Positions 1 to 6,615 are shown, numbered from the stretch's first letter. The stretch is 9,447 bases of DNA from Thermoplasmata archaeon (GCA_021826835.1 JAKAYH010000061.1:1-9447), one strand, 5' to 3'. Numbers and translations are program-made. Notes: generated from the letters alone by a model not told the origin.

Positions 1-156
1 CGATCTAAAGCAAAAGGATCAAAGGTCATAATAGCCATAGATGAGTTTCCACAACTCATAGAGGCGAACAGGGTAATTCCGTCGGTATTTCTGAAATTAT
101 ACGACACTTTACCATCAAATATACGGAAGGTTGTGGAGATTTCATCTTCAATCTAA
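1..156 (+). CDS. C-terminal fragment of a probable archaeal P-loop ATPase, unusually short after Walker B
   Basis: The first reading frame is open from the window edge to TAA at 154-156, giving 51 residues; the 5' end lies outside the window. The segment KVIIAIDEFPQL (residues 8-19) looks like a Walker B strand: hydrophobic residues followed by D-E, in the form seen in archaeal AAA-type ATPases of the Arch_ATPase group. KVVEISSSI (residues 43-51) resembles the following sensor-1 strand, which in the family usually reads like 'KLILxGSS'. In intact members roughly 150-250 more residues follow, including a winged-helix-like C-terminal part. Here the frame stops at that point, and the other two frames hold no convincing continuation before the next gene. 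It may therefore be a truncated or decayed copy, or a different short ATPase. The family call rests on one motif and is tentative. Confidence 0.5.
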   Translation, partial: RSKAKGSKVIIAIDEFPQLIEANRVIPSVFLKLYDTLPSNIRKVVEISSSI

Positions 157-199
157 AATATAATAAATCTAGGAAACGATCCCATTTAGAGAGTATTCG

Positions 200-946
200 T
201 CACATCTCATTTTTTAAGCTATTCCTGCAAAATTCAAGAGATCTCTGAAGGGTTGCAGCATATTTCTCAGCAACTCCAACACTAATCCACTCATCTACTG
301 GTATAAGGTGAAACCTGAATTCTTTATTTAGTGCAATGAGTTCATTTATTGCTGGTGTAAGCTCATTTGAAACAGACACCTTCTCGAAACACCTGAATAT
401 TTCATATTCCAATACATATGCTGCACATAATGCAACATCGCTCTTCGGACGCTCAGGTTTTTCAGTGACCGCAATTACCTTTCCATTACTTGAAAATTCA
501 ACATTACCGTACGCTTTAGGATTTCCTGTTTTGAATCCTGATAACACATTTACATTTCCGGAAGAGGCATCATCAATCATTTTGGAATATATTTCTCTGT
601 TCAGGATTACACCATCACCTGCATTTAGTATAAAACTCTCACCACCTATGAAATCCCTTGCAAGGCTTACCGCATGGCCATAGCCCAGTGGCTCTTCCTG
701 ATACATCAGTTCTATCTGTGGAAATTCCCTTACAATATAGGTTTTTGTAATACTATCTTCCGGATTTAATACCACACCAATCTTTTCTATGTGGTTTTCA
801 ATCATTCTGTTTATTATAAGATCAATAATAGGTCTAAGAACTATCTTTCCTTCTCTTATGTCATACATTGGCAACATCTCCTTCCTGAATTTTCCATCCA
901 GACCGGATCTTGTTCCCTTTCCAGCTGCCGTTATGAGACCTTTCAT
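200..946 (-). CDS. Sugar-phosphate nucleotidyltransferase (NTP_transferase family)
   Basis: A 248-residue protein predicted to transfer a nucleotidyl group from an NTP to a sugar 1-phosphate, giving an NDP-sugar for glycan or glycolipid synthesis in the cytoplasm. The N-terminus MKGLITAAGKGTR (residues 1-13) carries the glycine-rich nucleotide-binding signature, with a basic K-F-R-K-E-M-L-P segment at 19-26. Further family landmarks are QEEPLGYGHAV (83-93), the N-A-G-D-G metal/substrate loop (108-112), T-E-K-P (161-164) and a W-I-S-V-G segment (220-224) like the usual W-x-D-x-G. There is no C-terminal left-handed beta-helix, so it is a short single-domain enzyme. The frame stays open upstream to 1039, but the signature begins at the ATG at 944-946 and a TATA box lies 25-33 bases before it, so I chose that start. 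Base and sugar specificity cannot be read from the sequence. Confidence 0.85.
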   Translation of the reverse strand: MKGLITAAGKGTRSGLDGKFRKEMLPMYDIREGKIVLRPIIDLIINRMIENHIEKIGVVLNPEDSITKTYIVREFPQIELMYQEEPLGYGHAVSLARDFIGGESFILNAGDGVILNREIYSKMIDDASSGNVNVLSGFKTGNPKAYGNVEFSSNGKVIAVTEKPERPKSDVALCAAYVLEYEIFRCFEKVSVSNELTPAINELIALNKEFRFHLIPVDEWISVGVAEKYAATLQRSLEFCRNSLKNEM

Positions 947-970
947 TTGACTATACCCTATGGTATTAAT

Positions 971-979
971 TATTTTATA
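971..979 (-). promoter_or_regulatory. TATA box for the nucleotidyltransferase gene
   Basis: On the minus strand this reads TATAAAATA, centred about 29 bases before the ATG at 946. That spacing fits an archaeal leaderless transcript starting at or next to the start codon. The same A/T-rich block may also serve the divergent gene at 1013. Confidence 0.6.
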
Positions 980-1012
980 CTGTTCTTTATTCTCTGTAAA
1001 AAGGATATCTGA

Positions 1013-1441
1013 ATGGTGAAATTGAATGACCAAACACATTATAAATATCTAATATATTTTGCAATTTGTTCCATAATTGCATTTATCATTGTACATATTT
1101 ATGCAAACCGTTATAACATTGTAGATCGTTTAACGAACCCAGTTATTAATTTTGGTTTGAATATCACTCTTATTTTGGCGATTATGAGCCCAATATTTGC
1201 AATTAGTCAAACGTATATACAGTTAAAACAAAAAGAGGATGGTAAGATTCCCGTTAAAAATAGTGTGCATGTTCAATCTCCAATTATATACATCCTGATT
1301 TTCGCAATCATCAACCTCATCATCATAGGCATGGTAATATTTGTTAGTTTACCGCCCCTCACTGCCTTACTATTTTCTACGCTTTCATTAATGGCAATAG
1401 CCTTCTACTATATCCTCACAAGGAAAAACAATAGGGTTTAG
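1013..1441 (+). CDS. Small four-helix membrane protein, function unknown
   Basis: A 142-residue, very hydrophobic protein. Four likely membrane segments are visible at about residues 12-30, 45-66, 90-111 and 115-136, joined by a polar loop (about 67-89, with a K-Q-K-E-D-G-K cluster) and ending in a basic tail (TRKNNRV). No signal peptide, catalytic motif or cofactor site is evident and I do not recognise the family. ATG at 1013 is the first plausible start; it follows a weak AAAAGGAT purine stretch at 998-1005. The gene is divergent from the nucleotidyltransferase across 66 bases, so the two may share a control region, but nothing else links their roles. It is probably real: the frame fills the space and the hydrophobic periodicity is consistent throughout. 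Confidence 0.65.
   Translation: MVKLNDQTHYKYLIYFAICSIIAFIIVHIYANRYNIVDRLTNPVINFGLNITLILAIMSPIFAISQTYIQLKQKEDGKIPVKNSVHVQSPIIYILIFAIINLIIIGMVIFVSLPPLTALLFSTLSLMAIAFYYILTRKNNRV
1197..1212 (+). repeat. 16-base direct repeat, copy 1
   Basis: TTGCAATTAGTCAAAC occurs here inside the membrane protein gene and again at 1720-1735. In this gene it encodes A-I-S-Q-T (residues 63-67). Bases directly flanking the two copies do not match. Confidence 0.5.
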
Positions 1442-1447
1442 AGAGCA

Positions 1448-1457
1448 GTTTTTCTTA
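1448..1457 (+). terminator. Possible T-run terminator after the membrane protein gene
   Basis: A run of five T followed by C-T-T-A lies 8-16 bases after the TAG at 1441. Archaeal RNA polymerase commonly terminates at such T-runs without a hairpin. The run is short, so this is weak. Confidence 0.3.
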
Positions 1458-1719
1458 TTAACGGAGCAAAAGACGTTTAAATTTTATGGATATGTTTTTC
1501 AGTATTCAGGCAGATTTAACACATTCGACCGGGAATTCCCATTTTGCAATATAGGAAATGAAAGCGAATGAAACTTTCTAATTTCTCTCAATATATTATC
1601 TTGTCCGCTGTTGGACAGAAGTGAGAAAGGTTGGGAAGCACATTGGTTCATGTGATATGCTCCATGCAAAACATTGGAGAGGAGACCACTGCAACACACT
1701 AATAGCACTCTTAAATTTC

Positions 1720-1735
1720 TTGCAATTAGTCAAAC
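1720..1735 (+). repeat. 16-base direct repeat, copy 2
   Basis: Exact second copy of TTGCAATTAGTCAAAC, 523 bases downstream of the first, in the untranslated stretch before pgk. Read in the one mostly open + frame it would also encode A-I-S-Q-T. Confidence 0.5.
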
Positions 1736-1825
1736 TATCTCTTATGGATTAGACTGAAAAAGTAAAAACGCATTTGAATTCAAAGCCGTAAATTCTAAAC
1801 GTTGATAAGTTTACATAATCGCAAA

Positions 1826-1837
1826 AAGCATATAAGT
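1826..1837 (+). promoter_or_regulatory. Promoter (BRE-like and TATA) of the pgk operon
   Basis: AAGCATATAAGT places TATAAG at 1831-1836, 22-27 bases before the ATG at 1858, preceded by an A-rich BRE-like stretch. The position predicts a leaderless mRNA beginning at the ATG and argues against the in-frame TTG at 1837, which would abut the TATA box. Confidence 0.65.
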
Positions 1838-1857
1838 TGCAAAGCATACCCAAAAAT

Positions 1858-3123
1858 ATGGTTGAAGATTCGGGGAAGTTTTTTACGCTTGACAGTTTTG
1901 ATTTGAAGGGTAAAACCGTACTACTAAGACTTGATCTGAATTCACCCATACATCCAATTACTGGGGAAATTCTAAGTGAATCCAGATTGAAATCACATAT
2001 TAAAACAATCAACGATCTGAAGTTGTCCAAAGTGGTAATAATGGCTCATCAAAGCAGGCCAGGAAAGAGCGATTTTATACCATTAAAAGAGCATTCCAGA
2101 AGGCTTCAAAGGCTTGTAGGAAGGAAAATCACATTTGTGGATTCTCTTTTCAACAGCAATGCCATAAATGAAATCTCCAAAATGAAAGATGGCGATATAT
2201 TAATGCTTGAAAACACAAGATTTTATTCTGAAGATGTTTCTCTTGATACAACTGACTATGATGTTCTTGAATCTACCAATTTCGTCAGGAATCTTTCCCA
2301 GATCATTGACTACTTTGTTAACGATGCCTTCCCCGCTATTCACAGACCCCAAACAAGTCTCATAGGGTTTACGAGATTAGTGCCAAATCTTGCCGGGAGG
2401 CTCATAGAGAATGAAATCACGGCACTTGACAGGTTTCTGAAAGGCAATGAAAAACCTAAAATCGCCATTCTAGGCGGGGCCAAGATCGATGATTCAATCG
2501 CGGTTTCAAAATCTTTCCTTGAAAAGAATATTGTGAAGACAATTATTGCAGGGGGGGTCGTAGGAAATGCATTTTTAATGGCCAAAGGAGTAAACATAGG
2601 CAAAAAGAACAAGGATTTCATAATCAAGAATAATAAGAATCATGACAAGCTCATATCTATCTGTAAGGAGCTCCTTGAAAAATTCACGGACAGGATCATA
2701 ATCCCGGTGGATTCAATACTAAACCCGTCTGGAAAGGTTTTGAATACTAGGGAAAGTGTTCCTGACGATGAGATAATGGCAGATATAGGTCCAGAAACTG
2801 CCTCAATTTTTCGTGAAGCTATCGGTAAGGCCAAGGGAATTTTCATCAACGGACCTATGGGGATGTATGAAATTGCAGAATACGCAGGCGGAACACTGGA
2901 TATATTCATGGCAGTGGCTGAAGCAAATGCTATCAAAATTGCAGGTGGAGGGCACACTATATCTGTCCTAGAATCACTGAAGGTAATGGATAAAGTTGAT
3001 CATGTGTCAACGGGTGGCGGGGCACTCATAAGCTATTTATCCGGTGAGAAGATGCCAGTTCTTGAGGCTTTAAAACTAAGTTACAAGCAATTTTTTGAGG
3101 ATGGTAAGATTGACAGAAAATGA
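1858..3123 (+). CDS. pgk: Phosphoglycerate kinase
   Basis: A 421-residue cytoplasmic enzyme that interconverts 1,3-bisphosphoglycerate + ADP and 3-phosphoglycerate + ATP in glycolysis and gluconeogenesis. The length is normal for archaeal members. N-domain substrate motifs are R-L-D-L-N-S-P (24-30), H-Q-S-R-P-G (64-69), E-N-T-R-F (118-122) and N-D-A-F with H-R (155-163). The C-domain nucleotide-binding motifs are G-G-A-K-I (206-210), N-G-P-M-G (331-335), G-G-G-H-T (363-367) and S-T-G-G-G-A (384-389); G-G-G-H-T is typical of archaeal enzymes. I chose ATG at 1858 because a TATA box lies 22-27 bases upstream. It is the first gene of an operon: its last 23 bases overlap the prefoldin alpha gene, suggesting coupled expression. 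No disruption or missing catalytic residue is visible. Confidence 0.96.
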   Translation: MVEDSGKFFTLDSFDLKGKTVLLRLDLNSPIHPITGEILSESRLKSHIKTINDLKLSKVVIMAHQSRPGKSDFIPLKEHSRRLQRLVGRKITFVDSLFNSNAINEISKMKDGDILMLENTRFYSEDVSLDTTDYDVLESTNFVRNLSQIIDYFVNDAFPAIHRPQTSLIGFTRLVPNLAGRLIENEITALDRFLKGNEKPKIAILGGAKIDDSIAVSKSFLEKNIVKTIIAGGVVGNAFLMAKGVNIGKKNKDFIIKNNKNHDKLISICKELLEKFTDRIIIPVDSILNPSGKVLNTRESVPDDEIMADIGPETASIFREAIGKAKGIFINGPMGMYEIAEYAGGTLDIFMAVAEANAIKIAGGGHTISVLESLKVMDKVDHVSTGGGALISYLSGEKMPVLEALKLSYKQFFEDGKIDRK

Positions 3124-3523
3124 ACAGGAAATAACCCTTAGCCAGGAAATCCAATATTTGCAGAATGTTATAGAATCAACCGACAGACAGATATCTGTCC
3201 TTTCAAAGGGGGCGGAAGATTATTTAAGAGCTCTATCAGTTCTTGAAGAATCCGCCATTGAAAGCTCCGGAGATGTGAGAATATCCATAGGAGGAGGCGT
3301 ATTCGTCAAGGCAAGAATAGAGAGCAGCAAGCCCCTTATTATACCAATTGGTTCAGGAATTTTCATAGAGGAAACTCCAGAACAAACAAAAGAGAGGCTG
3401 AAGAAACTCATAAGTGACATTAACGGCACACTGGAAAACATGAATGCACAGAGAAAGGTTGCCATGTCTCAATACGAGCAGTTAATTTCCATGATGAAAG
3501 AAAACAGCGGAAAGAAGGAATGA
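3101..3523 (+). CDS. pfdA: Prefoldin subunit alpha
   Basis: A 140-residue subunit of the archaeal prefoldin (GimC) hexamer, which has two alpha and four beta subunits and hands unfolded proteins to the thermosome. An N-terminal coiled coil (about 6-35) and a C-terminal coiled coil (about 93-135) flank a two-hairpin beta region (about 57-92) in which G-G-G-V-F-V and G-S-G-I-F-I-E repeat, as expected for an alpha rather than a beta subunit. The gene overlaps the end of pgk. The start is uncertain: ATG at 3101 directly follows GAGG (3097-3100), too close for a ribosome binding site, whereas TTG at 3110 (three residues shorter) has GAGG nine bases upstream and may be the true start. The next gene, ftsY, begins five bases after the stop. 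Prefoldin alpha next to ftsY is a common archaeal arrangement. Confidence 0.9.
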   Translation: MVRLTENEQEITLSQEIQYLQNVIESTDRQISVLSKGAEDYLRALSVLEESAIESSGDVRISIGGGVFVKARIESSKPLIIPIGSGIFIEETPEQTKERLKKLISDINGTLENMNAQRKVAMSQYEQLISMMKENSGKKE

Positions 3524-3524
3524 T
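3516..3524 (+). promoter_or_regulatory. Shine-Dalgarno sequence of ftsY
   Basis: AGGAATGAT resembles the archaeal consensus AGGAGGTGAT and ends three bases before the GTG at 3528; its AGGA core ends eight bases before that GTG. It overlaps the pfdA stop codon, so the ribosome may reinitiate directly. It supports the GTG start. Confidence 0.5.
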
Positions 3525-3527
3525 CTC

Positions 3528-4427
3528 GTGTTTAAGGGATTGAAGAATAAGTTTTCCAACATATTTGGCGGTGAAAGCGAAACCGAAATAAGGGGATCAA
3601 CTTTTATTCAGAATGTGTATGAGGCACTTCTGGAATCAGATGTTTCTCTGGAAGCCACTGAAAAAATTTCTCAGGTTCTGGCAAAAAAAATTCAGGACCC
3701 GAAGAAAAAGTATTCAAGGGAGATGCTGAAAAAAAACCTGTATGATACAGTTTTTGAATTTCTACAGGGAGTAACTGCCGATACTTGGGGCATGCTTCAG
3801 GGAAACTCACCATTCAAGATATTATTTCTTGGAATCAATGGCACAGGCAAAACAACAACCATAGCAAAGATGGCAAGATTCCTTATTGAAAGAAACAGAC
3901 GGGTTGTTCTGGCGGCTTCTGATACATTCAGAGCAGGGGCCATTGATCAACTCAGTTATCAGGGAGAAAGGGTTGGGGTAAAGGTTATAAAACACCAGCC
4001 GGGAAGTGATCCATCCGCAGTGGCATATGATGCAATTGAACACGCAAGATCAAGAGGAATAGATTATGTTCTCATAGACACGGCAGGACGTATGCAGAAT
4101 AACATAAATCTCAGGGAAGAGATGAAAAAGATTAAGAGAGTTACACAACCTGATCTGACAATCCTAGTAATAGATTCAATGGCTGCAAACGATGTAATGG
4201 AACAGTCAAAGACATTTTCACGGGAAATTGGTTTCGACGGGCTTATTGTTACCAAACTCGATACTGATGCAAGGGGAGGATCCATACTCACAATATCTTC
4301 AGAATTAAAAAAGCCAATATTGTTCATAGGAACCGGCCAAAATCCCGAAGACCTAATGGAATTCTCTCCTCAATGGGTAATAAAAAAGATGCTCCCTGAA
4401 GAGCTTTTACCATCATCTCAGACCTGA
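3528..4427 (+). CDS. ftsY: Signal recognition particle receptor FtsY
   Basis: A 299-residue SRP GTPase that docks SRP54-ribosome complexes at the membrane for co-translational insertion. An N domain (about 1-90, helical, with the A-L-L-E-S-D-V motif at 33-39) precedes a G domain. G1 is G-I-N-G-T-G-K-T (102-109), the D-T-F-R-A-G-A motif is at 132-138, G3 is D-T-A-G-R (184-188), G4 is T-K-L-D (242-245), and the closing G-x-G-Q-x-x-x-D-L motif is at 268-276. The long acidic A domain of many bacterial FtsY proteins is absent, as is usual in archaea; only a short basic N-terminus could touch the membrane. The C-terminal motif distinguishes it from SRP54, which would also carry a methionine-rich M domain. 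The start is GTG at 3528. It is the last gene of the pgk-pfdA-ftsY operon, and its 3' end overlaps the convergent regulator gene by 15 bases. Confidence 0.96.
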   Translation: MFKGLKNKFSNIFGGESETEIRGSTFIQNVYEALLESDVSLEATEKISQVLAKKIQDPKKKYSREMLKKNLYDTVFEFLQGVTADTWGMLQGNSPFKILFLGINGTGKTTTIAKMARFLIERNRRVVLAASDTFRAGAIDQLSYQGERVGVKVIKHQPGSDPSAVAYDAIEHARSRGIDYVLIDTAGRMQNNINLREEMKKIKRVTQPDLTILVIDSMAANDVMEQSKTFSREIGFDGLIVTKLDTDARGGSILTISSELKKPILFIGTGQNPEDLMEFSPQWVIKKMLPEELLPSSQT

Positions 4428-5087
4428 GATCGCTCTACAAACTTCCTTAACCGGCATCTCTGTTGTAATAAGTGGAATATTTTCAATTTCGGCAAGTTTT
4501 ACTGCAAGTTCATCGACGCGATCGGCCTGAATATATACTACTGCTGCAGGCTTTAGGGGATGAACCCTAATAGCAATCATTGGGCTTCTGCCCAGTTTAA
4601 CGTCTGTGAAAAATATTGCCCTCTGGCTTGACCAGCCATAAAGAAGGCTATATTCAGAATATGAAAATGATAGTATGGCTTTTATGCCGTCAACAACAGT
4701 ATATCCATGGACATACCTATCAATCCCTTTTTTTGAGTGCACCACACCATCAATGGCCTTCACCATTCTAGAAAGATGTACATCATGATCATAGTCGCTA
4801 ATGTCTATGAGCGCTTCGTAAGGAACGCCGCTATTATACCTCCTGAGAATGATTCCTCCCCTATCTCTGTCTATCTCAATCAAGGCAAAAACAAATTTCT
4901 TAATTGTAGCTATTCCCGGAGACTTTCTTCTTCCTGATTCATAATCACTTATCATTGAAGGGGAAATGTCCATGGCTCTTGAGAGATCTACTTTTGCCAC
5001 CTGGAATTCCTCTCTCCATTTTCTCATTGTTTCTCCAGGATTCTCAGATATGGCTATCTCTCCTGCAACCTTCTCCTCCAGATTCAT
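4413..5087 (-). CDS. XRE-type helix-turn-helix transcriptional regulator (COG1709-like)
   Basis: A 224-residue DNA-binding protein. Residues 21-70 form a lambda-repressor/XRE helix-turn-helix: M-R-K-W-R-E-E-F, then L-S-R-A-M-D-I-S-P-S-M-I-S-D-Y-E-S-G-R-R-K-S-P. The remainder (about 75-224) is a conserved-looking domain ending in V-D-E-L-A-V-K-L-A-E-I-E-N-I-P-L-I-T-T-E. This architecture is that of the archaeal putative regulators in COG1709, whose ligand and targets I do not know. An in-frame ATG at 5135 would add 16 residues without family character. I prefer ATG at 5085-5087, which starts at the M-N-L-E-E-K-V-A-G-E segment and has a weak TATA-like AAATTCTTAT 22-31 bases upstream. Its 3' end overlaps ftsY tail-to-tail, so the two transcripts may be antisense to each other there. 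It is divergent from the membrane protein at 5259, a possible target. Confidence 0.82.
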   Translation of the reverse strand: MNLEEKVAGEIAISENPGETMRKWREEFQVAKVDLSRAMDISPSMISDYESGRRKSPGIATIKKFVFALIEIDRDRGGIILRRYNSGVPYEALIDISDYDHDVHLSRMVKAIDGVVHSKKGIDRYVHGYTVVDGIKAILSFSYSEYSLLYGWSSQRAIFFTDVKLGRSPMIAIRVHPLKPAAVVYIQADRVDELAVKLAEIENIPLITTEMPVKEVCRAISGLR

Positions 5088-5108
5088 AGAATGCCATGTA
5101 AAGCGCAG

Positions 5109-5118
5109 ATAAGAATTT
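5109..5118 (-). promoter_or_regulatory. Weak TATA-like element for the XRE regulator
   Basis: Read on the minus strand as AAATTCTTAT, 22-31 bases before the ATG at 5087. It is degenerate, but the spacing fits a leaderless transcript. Confidence 0.35.
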
Positions 5119-5225
5119 GACGATTTCAAGTTCATTTTTTAGTATAGTGTGCGAAGCAGATTGAAAAGTCATACATAGCATTAGTTGACATAGTCTTGAG
5201 TTATGGCCACTTATCACTCAATACA

Positions 5226-5234
5226 TTTAATATA
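5226..5234 (+). promoter_or_regulatory. TATA box for the E-x-x-E-A membrane protein
   Basis: TTTAATATA lies 25-33 bases before the ATG at 5259. This supports that ATG over the in-frame TTG at 5196, which would put the promoter inside the gene. Confidence 0.55.
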
Positions 5235-5258
5235 CTGAGGCAATACCTGAATTATATC

Positions 5259-5909
5259 ATGAATATTCCTATTCTATTGGCTGCAATGGGCATAACTCTT
5301 TTGGAAATGTCAGAAGCGTCAGCTGTTGGCATTGCACTCTATGCAGAGCAAAAAGAAATATCGATATTCCTTGCAATAGGGCTAAGCTCTGCAATAGTAC
5401 TGAGTATTACTGCCATAGCAGGAGATCTTCTTTTATTTTTTCCAATATTTTATGTAAGGTTAATTTCAGCAACGCTACTTCTTTATTTTGGAATAAGACT
5501 CTTTTTCAGTGCAAGAAGGTCTGTCAAATTTCAAAAATATGGACCTCCTAAAAATTCTCATGAGGAGTCGGGAAAAAACAGCTTGTTGGTAACAGCTTTC
5601 TCTGTTGGTGCCGTTGAATCATTTGAAGCAGCAATAGTTCTGGTGGCTCTTTTCCCACAATCCTATAATTCGACTCTGGAAGGTTTATTTGCAGGTGTTG
5701 CAATAGTTGTAGTTGCAGCATATATATTGAGATCTCAGGTGAGAAAGGTTAAGCAGGCAATCATGAAGATTCTGGTTTCATCGCTTCTTCTGACATTCTC
5801 CATCTTCTGGTACCTTGAAAGTGTCACAACCACATTGGACATCTATCTAATACCTATCTTTGCAGTTGTATTTTTAACTGTTAATTATATGGCAAGAAGA
5901 GGCGTTTGA
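5259..5909 (+). CDS. Polytopic membrane protein with repeated E-x-x-E-A motif, possible transporter (COG4280-like)
   Basis: A 216-residue integral membrane protein with about six or seven hydrophobic segments (roughly 3-27, 35-57, 62-84, 109-132, 142-157, 168-187, 194-210). A hydrophilic basic loop (about 85-108) divides it into two halves. Each half opens with a helix containing two glutamates at the same spacing: L-L-E-M-S-E-A at 14-20 and A-V-E-S-F-E-A at 118-124. Such paired acidic residues in duplicated helices are seen in small cation transporters: FTR1-type iron permeases have R-E-x-x-E, and the GDT1/TMEM165 group has E-x-G-D. The arginine of FTR1 is absent, so membership is not claimed. 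My impression is the uncharacterised COG4280 group. Metal or proton-coupled transport is an inference. The gene is divergent from the XRE regulator and ends eight bases from the convergent LURP-like gene. Confidence 0.75.
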   Translation: MNIPILLAAMGITLLEMSEASAVGIALYAEQKEISIFLAIGLSSAIVLSITAIAGDLLLFFPIFYVRLISATLLLYFGIRLFFSARRSVKFQKYGPPKNSHEESGKNSLLVTAFSVGAVESFEAAIVLVALFPQSYNSTLEGLFAGVAIVVVAAYILRSQVRKVKQAIMKILVSSLLLTFSIFWYLESVTTTLDIYLIPIFAVVFLTVNYMARRGV

Positions 5910-5917
5910 AAGGTTGA

Positions 5918-6514
5918 TCACATCTCCTTTTCAAAATCCAAAACTGCGGCAAAAATGATTGCCTGTAACCCCATTTTTTTATCGTAAAGTTTTATGGGCC
6001 AGACATCCCTTACAGCAACTATTTTGTGTCTGATCTTTGCAATTTCTTTACCGTCAGAGCCAACTATGAGATATTTTCTTCGCATCACATTTCCCTTAAC
6101 TGTCATGACAGGATCGTCACTATCGCTTTTAGTCCATCTTGCCTTTATTCCTCCTATGAGAAAACTTCTTTTAAGCAATATTTTTCCAATTATAGTTCCA
6201 GTTTCAGGTTCGACGACCTCAAAAGATGTCTTCCAAGAGCCAGCATATTTTTTAACCTCCAGAGCAAGTTCATCCTGATTATCCTTAATCTTGTACGTAT
6301 ATTTCATGGATCTTCCTATCCATTTTCCCCCATACTGGCTAATAGATTCGCCACCAAGATTTTGACCCCAACTGAGGTGCACGGAACAAATATTGTTTTT
6401 ATCTTTATCCATAACATTATAATGCTTTCCTAGAGCCACTATTTTTTTCTTCATTAGAATTTCTTCTTTACCATTTAATTCTGCTGTAATTGAGTTAAGT
6501 GCATTTTGTGACAT
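5918..6514 (-). CDS. LURP-one-related / tubby-like fold protein
   Basis: A 198-residue protein with no signal peptide. The beta-strand-rich pattern K-K-K-I-V-A-L-G-K-H-Y-N-V-M-D-K-D near the start (22-38), a repeated 'V-x-G-(x)-x-x-x-R-K-Y-L-I-V-G-S-D-G-K-E-I-A' strand pair (139-159) and the C-terminal hydrophobic helix A-I-I-F-A-A-V-L-D-F-E (185-195) match the layout of the LURP-one/phospholipid-scramblase-like family. In that fold a 12-strand barrel encloses a central hydrophobic helix. Archaeal and bacterial members have no settled function; membrane or lipid association is often suggested. The start is ATG at 6514, with a strong TATA element 19-30 bases upstream. The next gene upstream on the same strand is the HxlR-type regulator, but the separate TATA box means it can be transcribed independently. 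Confidence 0.72.
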   Translation of the reverse strand: MSQNALNSITAELNGKEEILMKKKIVALGKHYNVMDKDKNNICSVHLSWGQNLGGESISQYGGKWIGRSMKYTYKIKDNQDELALEVKKYAGSWKTSFEVVEPETGTIIGKILLKRSFLIGGIKARWTKSDSDDPVMTVKGNVMRRKYLIVGSDGKEIAKIRHKIVAVRDVWPIKLYDKKMGLQAIIFAAVLDFEKEM

Positions 6515-6532
6515 CAGACTGTAATGATTTGG

Positions 6533-6544
6533 TTTATATATAAA
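6533..6544 (-). promoter_or_regulatory. TATA box of the LURP-one-like gene
   Basis: TTTATATATAAA is a nearly perfect, self-complementary TATA element, 19-30 bases before the ATG at 6514. It predicts a leaderless transcript and fixes the start codon. Confidence 0.65.
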
Positions 6545-6565
6545 TATATTTTAGACCGATATCAC

Positions 6566-6587
6566 GATAAGAAATACTATCCTTATC
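6566..6587. repeat. Inverted repeat between the HxlR-type gene and the LURP-one-like gene
   Basis: GATAAG and CTTATC arms (6566-6571, 6582-6587) flank a 10-base spacer. The repeat lies 29 bases past the HxlR-type stop codon and 22 bases upstream of the LURP-one TATA box. It could be a regulator site or the end of the upstream transcript; no T-run follows on the minus strand, so a terminator is less likely. Confidence 0.3.
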
Positions 6588-6615
6588 AGAGCTTTGCCCT
6601 ATAAACGGTTTTTCA

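Larger units (their letters stand above)
1442..1857. other. Gene-poor stretch upstream of pgk
   Basis: About 400 bases with no convincing gene. It starts with a T-run and ends with the pgk promoter. A minus-strand open frame at 1499-1708 encodes 69 residues of unrecognisable, cysteine- and serine-rich sequence without a promoter, and I do not accept it. On the + strand one frame is open from about 1578 to a TGA at 1752 except for a single internal TGA near 1659, and could be a decayed coding remnant. A small hairpin (TGTCC/GGACA, loop of six) sits near 1611-1626. A 16-base segment at 1720-1735 exactly repeats 1197-1212 inside the preceding gene. No tRNA or C/D-box pattern was found. Confidence 0.4.

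Noticed and set aside
336..683. Plus-strand open frame opposite the nucleotidyltransferase
   Set aside because: Lies entirely within a well-supported minus-strand gene and is best explained as its codon shadow.
1235..1249. 15-base match GAGGATGGTAAGATT, also at 3097-3111
   Set aside because: The copies fall in unrelated genes and different contexts; likely chance, and it warns that the 16-base repeat could also be chance.
1499..1708. Minus-strand open frame of 69 codons in the gap before pgk
   Set aside because: No recognisable protein pattern, no ribosome binding site or TATA box at the right distance; chance opening in an unconstrained stretch.
1837..1857. TTG start seven codons upstream for pgk
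   Set aside because: It directly follows the TATAAG box; a transcript initiating 22-27 bases after that box begins at the ATG at 1858.
6574..6579. ATACTA half-site of the 7094-7110 palindrome, also seen near 5140 and inside genes
   Set aside because: A six-base A/T-rich word is expected several times in 9.4 kb by chance, so it does not define a regulon.
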